A stretch of DNA of 64,000 bases from UBA2970 sp965214825 (GCA_965214825.1 OZ243981.1:1922001-1986000); one strand, 5' to 3'; counted from the first letter of the stretch, positions 34,001-42,248 are shown. The notes: generated by a model not told the origin, from the letters alone. A program made the numbers and translations.

Positions 34001-35763
34001 CCGGGGTTGATGCCTTCCAGGGGGTTGGTGTGGGTGAAGGCTTTGGGGTCGCAGCAGAGGACGACATCGACGTGGTTGAGTTCGCAGTTGACCCGAATGG
34101 GCCGGGGGGCGACGACCAGGTAGTAGTTGGTGGGGGCGCCTTTTTTTTCCGAGCCGTATTTGGGGTTGGCGCTGACGAATAGTTTGTCTTCGAGGACGCC
34201 GTGTTCGTCGTAGCTTGGGTTGTGCTGGGAGATAAGGTTGCCGAATTCGCCGATGATGGAGCCGAGGTTTTTGCCGGTGGTGATCATGCCCCAGCCGCCG
34301 ATGGAGTGGAAGCGGACGGCGATGGCTTTTTCGGGGAGCAGGGAGGGCGTGTTTTTGGAGATGACGGCGTAGGGGTGGTCTACGCCGAGGACGAAGAAGG
34401 TTTCGCCGTCCGCAGCGTTTTTGCCGTCTTTTCGGTTGATTTCTCCCTGGGAGAATTCGTAGGCGCCCAGGATGTGTTCGGGTCGAAAGTCGCGGGAGCC
34501 GATGCCGTAGGCGGCGCGGAAGATTCGCGGTGTTTCCTCGGGCGCGAGCGGGCTAACGGGGCCGCCGAATCGGGCGGTTTCTTGGGCTTTCCCAATGGCG
34601 GTGCGGATGTCGCGAGCCAAGGGGTTGTCTCCGGCCATGCCTTCGTCGGTGCGTTCGAGGATGATGATGTTCTTTTTGCCGCGAATGGCTTCGATGACGG
34701 CGGACTCCGGGAAGGGGCGCAGGACGTTGATATGCAGCGAGCCGATTTTGGCGTTTTGTTTTTTTCGCAAGTAGTCAACGGCTTCGTCCACATTTTCGGC
34801 GGCACAGCCCAGCGAGATGAAGAGGGTTTCGGCGTCTTCGGTTTTGTATCCGGAGACGAGCCCGTAGTATCGGCCTGTGAGTTGGCCGAATTCTTTGTAG
34901 GCGTCTTCCAGGAATTTGAGGATGGGTTCGTTGAAGTTGTCGCGGCGGGCCACGACGCCGTTCATATGGTGTTCCTGATTTTGGACGGGGCCGAGCAAGA
35001 TGGGGTTTTTGAGGTCCATCATTTCGGGGACGCGCTGCCGGGTCGGGCCGAATAGTTCGCGTTGGGCTGGGGTAGGACATGGGATGATGTCGCCGGGGGC
35101 GCCGAGGAACTCCCGCAATAGGTCGGCTTCGGGCGCGTGGTAGGTACGCTCGGAGTGGGTTGTCAACATGCCGTCTTGGATGTTCATTCCCGGGTTGAGG
35201 GAGAGTTCGTTGACTTTGCGGAGGATGATGGCTTGGTCGGCGGCTTGTTGGGCGCCTTTGGCCATGAGCATGGTCCAGCCTGTGTCCAGGGCGGCGTAGA
35301 AGTCGTCGTGGCCGCAGTGGACGTTGAGGGCGTGTTTGGTAAGGGCGCGGGCGCCGACTTCGAGGATCATTGTGGAGCATTTTCCCGGGGCGTGGTAGTA
35401 TTGCTCCATCGCATAGACGATGCCTTGGCCGGAGGTGAAGTTGACGGTGCGGCGTCCGGCAACGGAATAAGCGGTGGCGCCGCCTTGGGCTGCGTGTTCG
35501 CCTTCGCATTCCACGGCGATTTTTTGGGCGCCAAAGACGTTGAGTTGGCCTTGGGCGAAGGATTGTTGGTAAATCTCGCCGCCTTCTGTCGAGGGGGTGA
35601 TGGGGTAAAAGACGCCGCCGTCGGTGATGCGAGTTTCGACGTGTTCGGTGACCAGTTGGTTCCCGTTGCAGGTGACGCGGATTCCGGGGTATTTCGGTTT
35701 GTGCGTTGGGCTGCTTCCTGTCGAGCGAGCTTCGGCGTTTTTTGTTGTCGCTAATTCGGCCAT
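31027..35763 (-). CDS. nifJ: Pyruvate:ferredoxin (flavodoxin) oxidoreductase, extra-long form
   Basis: A single-chain 2-oxoacid oxidoreductase of 1578 residues that converts pyruvate and CoA to acetyl-CoA, CO2 and reduced ferredoxin. Domain I is visible from GGVFYPITPSTEGGE. The gamma-like domain is around VRFHSIGGWGMITTGKNLGS. Two 4Fe-4S motifs occur near residues 810 (CTQCMECITACP) and 945 (CKGCGECVQVCG), then CAGCGEKS near 1025 and the ThDP motif GDGALGDIGFQNVSK near 1250 with TQVYSNTGGQNSDSSTM. The chain is about 400 residues longer than usual NifJ (about 1170-1200). Extra sequence sits between the Fe-S motifs, around residues 1045-1130, and at the C-terminus. It indicates anaerobic or low-oxygen pyruvate metabolism. 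Soluble, stand-alone gene. Confidence 0.92.
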   Translation of the reverse strand: MAELATTKNAEARSTGSSPTHKPKYPGIRVTCNGNQLVTEHVETRITDGGVFYPITPSTEGGEIYQQSFAQGQLNVFGAQKIAVECEGEHAAQGGATAYSVAGRRTVNFTSGQGIVYAMEQYYHAPGKCSTMILEVGARALTKHALNVHCGHDDFYAALDTGWTMLMAKGAQQAADQAIILRKVNELSLNPGMNIQDGMLTTHSERTYHAPEADLLREFLGAPGDIIPCPTPAQRELFGPTRQRVPEMMDLKNPILLGPVQNQEHHMNGVVARRDNFNEPILKFLEDAYKEFGQLTGRYYGLVSGYKTEDAETLFISLGCAAENVDEAVDYLRKKQNAKIGSLHINVLRPFPESAVIEAIRGKKNIIILERTDEGMAGDNPLARDIRTAIGKAQETARFGGPVSPLAPEETPRIFRAAYGIGSRDFRPEHILGAYEFSQGEINRKDGKNAADGETFFVLGVDHPYAVISKNTPSLLPEKAIAVRFHSIGGWGMITTGKNLGSIIGEFGNLISQHNPSYDEHGVLEDKLFVSANPKYGSEKKGAPTNYYLVVAPRPIRVNCELNHVDVVLCCDPKAFTHTNPLEGINPGGCLVWESKDRPETAWQRIPSHHRKFIKDNAIKVYILPGFDIAKNATNRADLQLRMQGNSFLGAFFRVSSFLADNAISEDKYREIVRNQYEKKFGRFGEAVVNSNMEVMTQGFNQVVEIQYGNPEAPDTSSMRKPPVIPLGNHRIPATAGCEASGCGIHLPPDEQTERAPYAALAKFDSEFRSSLGYHQPSGPLASVGIMSAGTGATSSKYVARRETPVYIAENCTQCMECITACPDTALPNTAQEIKTVLQTAAKNYVTDQEQQTKLIEQLPGIEERARAKMIQAINTKQKIPFIDIIREEIGALSSINQTCKDQFTGIIAKLPLAYSAVPAIFRSIEKKKPGEGGLFSIFVSDLCKGCGECVQVCGDHDALRMAEETEELNSELTTAQIFSRLLPDTRQKYLGLYNDGAPENSREAALRNHLMVRRNYEALVSGDGACAGCGEKSILRAVGSVTEAYMRPLYHAKADRLRTVADRLQTEGPEKLAKLRDRSSQEYQLYRQAIAHIVMELGGESDEDTQKRIADRGDITDRELIDALCAVLRTDAFNHKELQAVDGRTPNGMSVMFMGASTGCNTVYGSTPPSNPHPYPWMNSLFQDGATISWLLSESLIVQHARRSVAPERLANNLLERSENVLSNEEYFLLTRLDDTFMTDQEIKELPKVWVIGGDGALGDIGFQNVSKVILQNRPNVKMMMLDTQVYSNTGGQNSDSSTMLGGYDMNQFGQASQGKLIEKKNVAEAFTSGHGSPFVAQVSMANAAKLYRAMLDGIEYRGSAFFQAYTTCQPEHGVPDNMSADQAKLVRDARGMPEFVCNPRNGETSQETFNLKGNPTPTRDWWQTKYKSTGEKYNFTVAHWALTEARFRKHLKPITEEQAQEFIHMDDMLACISQDDVINRKVFDPNHRSYVPDFGIYIKAEINGKIKFFTVSRQMVLFAVERRKAWRMLQSKAGILNKDYLAQKALLKKVDADEIALEELQGKTRELFEAELAALN

Positions 35764-36142
35764 AGAAGGTTCAGGTTAACCGGTCTTTCGAGTATTTTCA
35801 ATAGTGCTGTTTTTCAGCCGTTGCGCGTCCTCAACAGCCGACCGTGTGCAATCAGGATTGGCTTGCCGGCGGCGCAGGGTTGTGTGCCAAAGGGCGTTCA
35901 TGCGGAGCCGGGCATCCAAACGGCGGCCGAATTTCGGGTGCTTGGAACGGCCGGCGCTGCCATTCCTTTCTATTCAAGAGCGATTGGCCGGGTTCGTCAA
36001 TGCAACAATTGCAGTTTTTGGACAGTGTCGTGTGTCGGTTTGGTGAATTTTTCCGTGGCCGGGGTTTTGTCAAGGGTTGGCGGCTGGCGGTTTCTGCCGT
36101 GTTCTTGACGGCATTGGATGTTCAGCCCAAGGTTTTTGGCCG
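35764..36142. other. Intergenic region between divergent genes, no gene recognised
   Basis: This 379-base stretch lies between the oxidoreductase start (minus) and the EamA start (plus). Several frames of 70-100 codons are open on both strands because the sequence is GC-rich, but none has a recognisable motif or a good start. It presumably carries both promoters; I cannot pick convincing boxes. Confidence 0.45.
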
Positions 36143-37042
36143 ATGATTCCAGCGATTTTCGCGACTGTGTTTTTCTGTCTCTCGGCGGTGACGGCCCATC
36201 GGGCGGTTCGGTTGGCGGGCAGTATTGAGGCGAATTTTTGGCGGCTTTTGCTGGCTTCGGTTTTGCTGGGGGTTTGGGCGCATGGGTTTGGCGGCGGCTG
36301 GGGCGGGAGTGCGCGCGAGGTTTTCTTTGTCAGCGGGATCATCGGGTTTGGCTTCGGGGATGTGGCTTTGTATTTGAGTTATCCGCGTTTGGGTTCGCGG
36401 TTGACTTTGTTGTTGGTGCATTGTTTGGCGGCGCCTCTGGCGGCGGTTTGCGAGTGGTTTTGGCTGGGGACGGCGCTCAGTTTGGCTGAGGTGCTTGCTG
36501 GCGGGGCCATTTTGGCGGGGGTTGGGTTGGCGTTGGCTCCCGCTGAAAACTTGCATTTGGAGCGGCGGACGTTGGTTGTCGGGGCGATTTGGGGTGTTTT
36601 GGCTGCCGCAGGACAGGGGTTGGGAGCTGTTATGAGCCGGGTCGGGTATGCGGTGCAGGTTCGGGATGGCGGCGATGTGGACGGGATGACGGTTGCTTAC
36701 CAGCGGATTTTGGGCGGTTTGTTGGTGGGCGCGGTGTCGTTTGTTTGGGTCAACGCGAGAAAGTCGCGGCCGGTGCCGGGGGCGTTTCGGCAGTGGTTGC
36801 CTCCGGTGTCGTCTTGTCGATGGATTGCCATGACTGGTTTGGCCGGGCCGACTTTGGGGGTGGCTTGTTATCAATGGGCGCTAGAACAGGCGCCGAGCGG
36901 GATTGTGCTTTCCATTGTGGCCACGGCGCCTTTGGCGGTGATGCCCATGACGTTTTGGTTGGAAGGCGACCGGCCGAGCAGACGGGCATTCTTGGGGGGG
37001 CTGCTGGCTGTTTTGGGGGTTATTGGGCTAGGATTGGCGTGA
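36143..37042 (+). CDS. EamA/DMT-family membrane transporter
   Basis: A 299-residue protein starting MIPAIFATVFFCLSAVTAHR. It has about ten hydrophobic segments in two repeats: FGDVALYLSYPRLGSRLTLL ends the first half, and YQWALEQAPSGIVLSIVATA with PLAVMPMTFWLEGDRPSR marks the second, as in EamA proteins. The substrate is unknown. ATG 36143 is chosen because the 22 residues ahead of it in the longer frame are hydrophilic and not family-like. Coding-strand third positions are strongly G/T-rich. The gene ends 33 bases before a candidate promoter for the tRNA-tuf unit. Confidence 0.85.
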   Translation: MIPAIFATVFFCLSAVTAHRAVRLAGSIEANFWRLLLASVLLGVWAHGFGGGWGGSAREVFFVSGIIGFGFGDVALYLSYPRLGSRLTLLLVHCLAAPLAAVCEWFWLGTALSLAEVLAGGAILAGVGLALAPAENLHLERRTLVVGAIWGVLAAAGQGLGAVMSRVGYAVQVRDGGDVDGMTVAYQRILGGLLVGAVSFVWVNARKSRPVPGAFRQWLPPVSSCRWIAMTGLAGPTLGVACYQWALEQAPSGIVLSIVATAPLAVMPMTFWLEGDRPSRRAFLGGLLAVLGVIGLGLA

Positions 37043-37074
37043 TTTTGGGCTGCAGATTTTTTCAAAAAAAACTG

Positions 37075-37103
37075 TTGACAGCATCTGAAACCTCGCTTAA
37101 TTT
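37075..37103 (+). promoter_or_regulatory. Candidate sigma-70 promoter for the tRNA-Thr/tuf unit
   Basis: A perfect -35 box TTGACA at 37075-37080 is followed after 17 bases by TAATTT at 37098-37103, a weak -10. It sits about 125 bases upstream of tRNA-Thr(GGT), with no gene between them. The optimal spacing and perfect -35 make it a reasonable call. Confidence 0.5.
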
Positions 37104-37229
37104 CACCGCTCGTTTTTAGGAGTCCTAAGCGAAAAAACCGGTGCCGTTCCAGTTTTCCAGTTCCGGGAAGGTGGGAGGGCGAAGGTGATTTTTTGTCTTT
37201 TTGGCAGGCGCTGACGGGTTTTTGGGCAA

Positions 37230-37305
<76 letters not shown>

Positions 37306-37365
37306 GAAATCTGTTTTTGGGCTTGTGCATTAAAGAGTGACTTGATAATCAGAACATAGAATCGA

Positions 37366-38554
37366 ATGGCAAAAGAAGCGTTTCAGAGGACTAAACCTCA
37401 TGTTAATGTCGGGACGATCGGGCATGTGGATCACGGCAAATCCACCCTGACGGCGGCAATTGTGGCGGTGCAAGCCCGGAAGGGTTTAGCGGAAAAGATT
37501 TCTTATTCGGACATTACCAAAGGAGGCACTGTCCGCGATGATTCCAAGACGGTGACCATCGCGGTCTCGCACGTCGAGTACGAATCCGAAACTCGGCACT
37601 ATGCCCACGTGGATTGCCCGGGGCATGCCGACTACATCAAAAACATGATCACCGGCGCGGCGCAGATGGACGGCGCCATTTTGGTGGTGGACGCCGCCTC
37701 CGGCCCCATGCCGCAGACCAAGGAGCATGTACTGCTGGCGCGCCAGGTGGGTGTGCCGGCCATCGTGGTGTTTTTGAACAAAGTGGACTTGGCGGACGAC
37801 GACTTGCTGGAACTCGTGGACATGGAAGTCCGGGAGCTGCTGAACAAATACGAATTTCCGGGTGACGACGCGGCAATCATCAAGGGAAGCGCCACGGCTG
37901 CAATGGAAGGCACGCCCGAAGGCGAGAAGGCGGTCACCGATTTATTGGCGGCGATTGACGAAAAAATCCCCTTGCCCACGCGCGATGTGGACAAGCCTTT
38001 CTTGATGTGCATCGAAGATGTTTTCAACATTGAAGGCCGCGGTACGGTGGTAACGGGCCGCGTCGAGCGCGGCGAGCTGAAGAAAATGAGCGAGGTGGAA
38101 ATCGTTGGACTGCGGGAAACGCAGAAAACCACCGCGACGGACATCGAGATGTTCCGGAAACTTTTGGACAGCGCGACGGCGGGCGACAATGTCGGTGTCT
38201 TGCTGCGGGGGATTAAAAAGACGGATGTCGAGCGCGGGCAAGTTTTGGCCCGGCCAGGGTTCCATTACGCCGCACAAAAAGTTCAAGGCCGAGGTCTATG
38301 TGCTGTCGAAAGAAGAGGGAGGGCGCCATACGCCATTCTTCACCAAGTACCGGCCGCAATTCTATTTTCGGACGAGCGATGTTACCGGCACGGTGGCCTT
38401 GCCAGAAGGGGTGGAAATGGTAATGCCCGGCGACAATGTTTCTGTGGATATCGAGTTGATCACGCCGGTGGCGATGGAAAAAGGCCAGCGCTTTGCCATC
38501 CGCGAAGGCGGCCGGACAATTGGCGCCGGACGCATCAGTGACATTGTCGAATGA
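37366..38554 (+). CDS. tuf: Elongation factor Tu, with a +1 frameshift in domain 3
   Basis: EF-Tu delivers aminoacyl-tRNA to the ribosome with GTP. The G1 motif GHVDHGKST, G3 DCPGHADYIKNMITGAAQMD and G4 NKVD are intact. Switch I reads GGTVRDDSKTVTIAVSHVEY in place of the usual 'PEE(K/R)xRGITI' form (see findings). After GQVLARPG the frame runs off because of an extra G in the run at 38257-38259. The correct continuation SITPHKKFKAEVYVLSKEEG ... RTIGAGRISDIVE is in the next frame and ends at 38554. With one G removed the protein has 395 residues, the normal length. No second tuf follows fusA in this window. A sequencing or assembly error is the likelier cause in an essential gene. Confidence 0.95.
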
Positions 38555-38580
38555 CGGATGACCGTTATGCGACAGCGGGA

Positions 38581-38656
<76 letters not shown>

Positions 38657-38673
38657 ATGTTGGAGGCATTCCG

Positions 38674-38761
38674 GGAGGGGTGGCGGAGCGGTTGATCGCG
38701 GCGGTCTTGAAAACCGTTAAGGTGAAAACCTTCGAGGGTTCGAATCCCTCCCCCTCCGCCA
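38674..38761 (+). tRNA. tRNA-Ser (anticodon TGA)
   Basis: An 88-base type II tRNA. Acceptor GGAGGGG pairs with CCCCTCC. The anticodon loop CTTGAAA has anticodon TGA (codon TCA) on a CGGT/ACCG stem. The long variable arm is AAGGTGAAAACCTT, the T loop TTCGAAT, discriminator G, and CCA is encoded. It is inserted between tRNA-Trp and secE, 17 bases after the former. Confidence 0.95.
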
Positions 38762-38781
38762 AAGGGATTTGAGAGAGAGAG

Positions 38782-39036
38782 ATGGATGTTTTTGATTTTA
38801 TTTGGATTGGCGTTGCCGCGGCGTTTTTCGCTTTCCTGTGGCGAAAGGGCTATTTGCTTCGGCTATCCCAATACGTCGGGCAAACAAAAATGGAACTCCG
38901 AAAATGCGCTTGGCCGACGGCAAACGAGCTGAAAGGCTCCACGGTGGTGGTCATCATCGCAACGGCAATCATCGGACTGTATGTTGTCGGGATTGATTTC
39001 GTCGTCAGGCAGTTTATGAAACTGATTATGAGCTGA
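38782..39036 (+). CDS. secE: Preprotein translocase subunit SecE
   Basis: An 84-residue inner-membrane protein of the SecYEG channel. It has an extra N-terminal hydrophobic segment (FIWIGVAAAFFAFLW), then the conserved amphipathic helix and hinge KMELRKCAWPTANELKGSTV, and a C-terminal TM segment VVIIATAIIGLYVVGIDFVV. The purine-rich GAGAGAGAGAG just before the ATG serves as the ribosome binding site. It is followed by nusG after 43 bases, the canonical pair. Confidence 0.95.
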   Translation: MDVFDFIWIGVAAAFFAFLWRKGYLLRLSQYVGQTKMELRKCAWPTANELKGSTVVVIIATAIIGLYVVGIDFVVRQFMKLIMS

Positions 39037-39079
39037 CCCAGACATGCGGACAATTGCCAGCGAGCGACTATTTTAGACG

Positions 39080-39631
39080 ATGAAAAAAAGCCAATGGTTC
39101 GTAATCCATACCCTGGCGGGGCAAGAACAGAAAGTCAAAGAAAACATTGAGAAACGGCTCAAAGCCGAAGAAATGGGGGAATACATCCGGGAGGTCTTGG
39201 TGCCGATGGAGAAAGTCGCCGAAATCCGGGGGGGCAAGAAAACGGTGACGAAGCGAAAGCTGTATCCCGGATATGTCTTTATTGACATAGTGCTCTTGGA
39301 CGATGAACAGCGTATCGTAGATCGTCCGTGGTATTTTGTCAGGGACACGCCGGGGATTATCGGTTTTATTGGTGGTGATCGACCGACGCCGACATCCACC
39401 GAGGAAATCGAAATGATCAAGTCGCAGATTTCCGCCTCGGAAGATCAAGAGAAGCCGAAGATCAACTTTGAAGTGGGCGAAACCATCAAAATCAACGACG
39501 GTCCCTTCCTTAATTTTAGCGGCGTTATCGAAGAAATTGAGCCGGAGCGGGGGAAACTTCGAGTGACGGTGAACATTTTCGGACGAAACACGCCGGTGGA
39601 GCTGGAATACTGGCAAATCGAACAAGCGTAA
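39080..39631 (+). CDS. nusG: Transcription termination/antitermination protein NusG
   Basis: A 183-residue factor that binds RNA polymerase and links transcription to Rho and ribosomes. The N-terminal NGN domain starts KKSQWFVIHTLAGQEQKVKE and includes KLYPGYVFIDIVL and FVRDTPGIIGFIGG. The C-terminal KOW domain has VGETIKINDGPFLNFSGVIE and ends NIFGRNTPVELEYWQIEQA. Standard length. It is placed 9 bases upstream of rplK in a continuous transcription unit. Confidence 0.96.
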   Translation: MKKSQWFVIHTLAGQEQKVKENIEKRLKAEEMGEYIREVLVPMEKVAEIRGGKKTVTKRKLYPGYVFIDIVLLDDEQRIVDRPWYFVRDTPGIIGFIGGDRPTPTSTEEIEMIKSQISASEDQEKPKINFEVGETIKINDGPFLNFSGVIEEIEPERGKLRVTVNIFGRNTPVELEYWQIEQA

Positions 39632-39640
39632 AAAAGGCCA

Positions 39641-40066
39641 ATGGCAAAGAAAGTTACAGGAATCGTCAAACTACAAATCCCGGCGGGGCAGGCAAACCCG
39701 GCGCCTCCGGTCGGGCCGGCCTTGGGGCAACAGGGAGTGAACATCATGGGGTTTTGCAAAGAGTTTAACGCCCGCACCAAAGCCCAAGCTGGGGTGGTTG
39801 TTCCGGTGGTCATCACCGTTTATCAAGACAAGTCCTTTACCTTCATCACCAAATCGCCGCCGGCGGCATTACTGCTCAAGAAAGCTGCCGGCATTGTCTC
39901 AGGCTCCAAAACTCCCAACAAAAGTAAAGTAGGCGCCGTCACTCGAGACCAGGTGATGGACATTGTGAAGACGAAGAAGGAAGATCTTAACGCAACCAGC
40001 GATGAGGCAGCCTTTCGAGTCATTGCGGGCACGGCTCGCAGCATGGGAATCGACATCAAGGAATGA
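39641..40066 (+). CDS. rplK: 50S ribosomal protein L11
   Basis: A 141-residue protein of the GTPase-associated centre that binds 23S rRNA. It starts MAKKVTGIVKLQIPAGQANP with PPVGPALGQQGVNIMGFCKE, the conserved Pro-rich N-domain. The C-domain has KTPNKSKVGAVTRDQVMDI and ends GTARSMGIDIKE. It is followed by rplA after 55 bases. Confidence 0.97.
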   Translation: MAKKVTGIVKLQIPAGQANPAPPVGPALGQQGVNIMGFCKEFNARTKAQAGVVVPVVITVYQDKSFTFITKSPPAALLLKKAAGIVSGSKTPNKSKVGAVTRDQVMDIVKTKKEDLNATSDEAAFRVIAGTARSMGIDIKE

Positions 40067-40121
40067 CTGAAAATCCGAGCGGGAAGGCTTTCAAAAGAAC
40101 ACGCTGATCCCACCTGCAAAA

Positions 40122-40823
40122 ATGCCAAGCAAACGATACAAACAGGCTTTGAAACTCGTTGACCTGAAGAAACGTTATGGCCTTGAGGAAGCCGTTGCCG
40201 CTTTGGGCAAACTGCCGAAGACGCGATTCGACCAGACCGTCGATCTCGCCATTCATTTAGGCGTGGATCCCCGGCAGTCCGATCAAATGGTTCGCGGGAC
40301 GGCGCCCTTGCCATATGGAACTGGCAAAACTGTGCGCGTGCTCGTCTTTGCAAACGAGGATTCAGCGGCAGCCGAAGCCGCTCGCGAGGCTGGCGCCGAA
40401 TATGTCGGCTACGAGGAATATCTGAAAAAATGTCGCGAGGGCTGGACGGATTTCGATGTCGCGATCGCCACCCCTTCAGCCATGGCAGAAGTCCGAAAAC
40501 TGGGCAAAGTGCTCGGCCCCCGAGGGCTGATGCCGAATCCAAAAATCGGCACCGTCACCGAAGATACGGCAAAAGCCGTTGCCGAAGTGAAAGCGGGCCG
40601 GGTGGAATTCAAAATTGACAAGACGGCAAACATTCATGTTCCGATCGGGAAGCTGTCCTTTCCTGCCGAACATTTGAAAGAAAACGCGGAAACCGTCATC
40701 GATGCTGTGTTAAAAGCCAAGCCGGCGAGCGCCAAAGGAACCTACCTTCTCAGTTGCGCCTTGAGCGGCACAATGAGCCCGCCAGTGCATCTCGATGTGA
40801 AACCTTTTGTCAAAGCAGCTTGA
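40122..40823 (+). CDS. rplA: 50S ribosomal protein L1
   Basis: A 233-residue L1-stalk protein that binds 23S rRNA and, in many bacteria, represses its own L11-L1 mRNA. Recognisable parts are KRYGLEEAVAALGKLPKTRF, GTGKTVRVLVFAN, the signature KLGKVLGPRGLMPNPKIGTV, and EFKIDKTANIHVPIGKLSF. The small reading frame at 40824 begins immediately after its stop codon. Confidence 0.97.
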   Translation: MPSKRYKQALKLVDLKKRYGLEEAVAALGKLPKTRFDQTVDLAIHLGVDPRQSDQMVRGTAPLPYGTGKTVRVLVFANEDSAAAEAAREAGAEYVGYEEYLKKCREGWTDFDVAIATPSAMAEVRKLGKVLGPRGLMPNPKIGTVTEDTAKAVAEVKAGRVEFKIDKTANIHVPIGKLSFPAEHLKENAETVIDAVLKAKPASAKGTYLLSCALSGTMSPPVHLDVKPFVKAA

Positions 40824-40955
40824 ATGAAACGGTATTCCATCATGTTGTTTTGTCTTCTATTGCTGCCCTCAACGATAATCTTTATGGAGGCTACTCCTCT
40901 TTATGTGTCGCCTCATAAAACCAATGGCGGCTCATGCTTAAGTCCCAACCGTTAA
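40824..40955 (+). CDS. Small hydrophobic leader-like ORF in the L1-L10 gap
   Basis: A 43-codon frame whose ATG directly abuts the rplA stop. It begins MKRYSIMLFCLLLLPS, a positive N-terminus and hydrophobic core like a short signal or lipoprotein leader. It ends with KTNGGSCLSPNR, 21 bases before rplJ. The L10 autoregulatory leader RNA is normally in this position, so the ORF may be chance overlap with RNA structure, a translated leader, or the remnant of a small secreted protein. There is no independent evidence of translation. Confidence 0.3.
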   Translation: MKRYSIMLFCLLLLPSTIIFMEATPLYVSPHKTNGGSCLSPNR

Positions 40956-40976
40956 TGCAAATTTAAGAGAACAACT

Positions 40977-41489
40977 ATGCGGCTCGAAAAGAAGCGGATT
41001 AGCGCCGAGTATCTGGAGCGGCTGCAATCGTCTCCCTACTTTATCGCGGTGGATTACAACGGGATGAGGGTGGATGAATTTGCCGAGCTGCGCCGGCGGT
41101 TGCACGGGGCGGGTGGCAAGATTCACGTTGTCAAGAACTCGATCTTCAAAATCGCAGCGGCGGCGGCCGGCATGGAAGATTTGGGCGGAGCGTTGAAAGG
41201 ACAAATTGCGGTGGCGACCGGCGAACGGGAAATTTCTGGGGCAGCCAAGGTATTGAAGAATTTCGCCGAAGAGTTTGAAAAACCGGTAATTCTCTTCGGT
41301 TTTATGGGACGCGAGCGTTTGGACGCCGGCGGGGTGAATCGGATTGCGGATCTCCCCTCGCTGGAGGAGCTGCGTGCCGCGCTCATCGGCGGGATACAGG
41401 CGCCGGCTAGGCAATTGGCGACGCTGCTTAAAACGCCGGCCAGCCAGCTGGCTCAAATCCTCAAGGCCAAGAGCGAGCAGCCGGGATAG
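40977..41489 (+). CDS. rplJ: 50S ribosomal protein L10
   Basis: A 170-residue base of the L12 stalk. It contains YFIAVDYNGMRVDEFAELRR and KIHVVKNSIFKIAAAAAGME, which match the rRNA-binding domain. The C-terminal helix (ALIGGIQAPARQLATLLKTP ... QLAQILKAKSE) holds L12 dimers. The start MRLEKKRISAEYLERL is ATG 40977. The complex with L12 typically represses this mRNA through the upstream leader. Confidence 0.95.
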   Translation: MRLEKKRISAEYLERLQSSPYFIAVDYNGMRVDEFAELRRRLHGAGGKIHVVKNSIFKIAAAAAGMEDLGGALKGQIAVATGEREISGAAKVLKNFAEEFEKPVILFGFMGRERLDAGGVNRIADLPSLEELRAALIGGIQAPARQLATLLKTPASQLAQILKAKSEQPG

Positions 41490-41632
41490 TGGAACCAGAT
41501 TTTGGCCGTTGTCCCAAAGGGAGCGGTCTTCTTCGGAATGCGGAAAATACGGAATACAAAAAAGTAAATCGTCGACTGAACCGTTCGGTTGAAATCAGCT
41601 ATGCTGTGATAGCTGGCGACGAGACTCAGAAA

Positions 41633-42013
41633 ATGGCAGATATCAATAATCTAGTGGAGGAGTTGAGCCGGTTGACGGTGATGGAAGCCGCTGACTTGGC
41701 GAAACAATTGGAAGAAAAGTGGGGCGTCAGTGCCGCCGCGCCGGTGGCGACTGTGGCAGCTGCCGCTCCGGCGGAAGGCGGTGTCGAGGAAGAGAAGACG
41801 GAATTTGACGTTGTTCTGGCCGCTGCCCCTCCGGACAAGAAGATTCCGGTGATCAAGGCCGTCCGCGAGGTCAAGGCAGGTCTGGGGCTTGCGGACGCCA
41901 AGAAGCTGGTGGAAAGTGCGCCGGCCACCCTTTTGGAGGCGGCACCAAAGGAAGAAGCGGAAGGCGCGAAGAAGAAGCTGGAGGCTGCGGGAGCCACGGT
42001 CGAGCTGAAGTAG
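41633..42013 (+). CDS. rplL: 50S ribosomal protein L7/L12
   Basis: A 126-residue stalk protein that recruits translation GTPases. The N-terminal dimerisation helices are NNLVEELSRLTVMEAADLAK. A long Ala/Val hinge follows (VATVAAAAPAEGG). The conserved C-domain has TEFDVVLAAAPPDKKIPVIK, AVREVKAGLGLADAKKLVES and ends AKKKLEAAGATVELK. The ATG at 41633 is clear by homology; the longer upstream frame reads into intergenic sequence. A 143-base gap separates it from rplJ. Confidence 0.97.
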   Translation: MADINNLVEELSRLTVMEAADLAKQLEEKWGVSAAAPVATVAAAAPAEGGVEEEKTEFDVVLAAAPPDKKIPVIKAVREVKAGLGLADAKKLVESAPATLLEAAPKEEAEGAKKKLEAAGATVELK

Positions 42014-42248
42014 CGGCTGGCCGCCGTTTCGGGGCCGGATGTGGAATTGCGGGCATTCGGCCTTGGGCGCGGTGTTTTCCGGCACGGTCAGGAGAAATCA
42101 TTATTAATTAATTTGAACGGGCGTCGAAAAGAGAGCGTCCCAAGAGGTTGGGTTCAGGCCGGCGAATGTATCCGGTGCGGGCGTCTTTCTGTCCCATCGC
42201 GAGAGGCGCCGGTGGATTCCGGTCGAGCGAAACGGTTTGAGTAAAAGC

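Noticed and set aside
31129..35754. Long plus-strand frames opposite the pyruvate:ferredoxin oxidoreductase gene
   Set aside because: They are Gly/Val/Phe/Asp-rich shadows of a codon-biased gene on the other strand, without starts, motifs or spacing of real genes.
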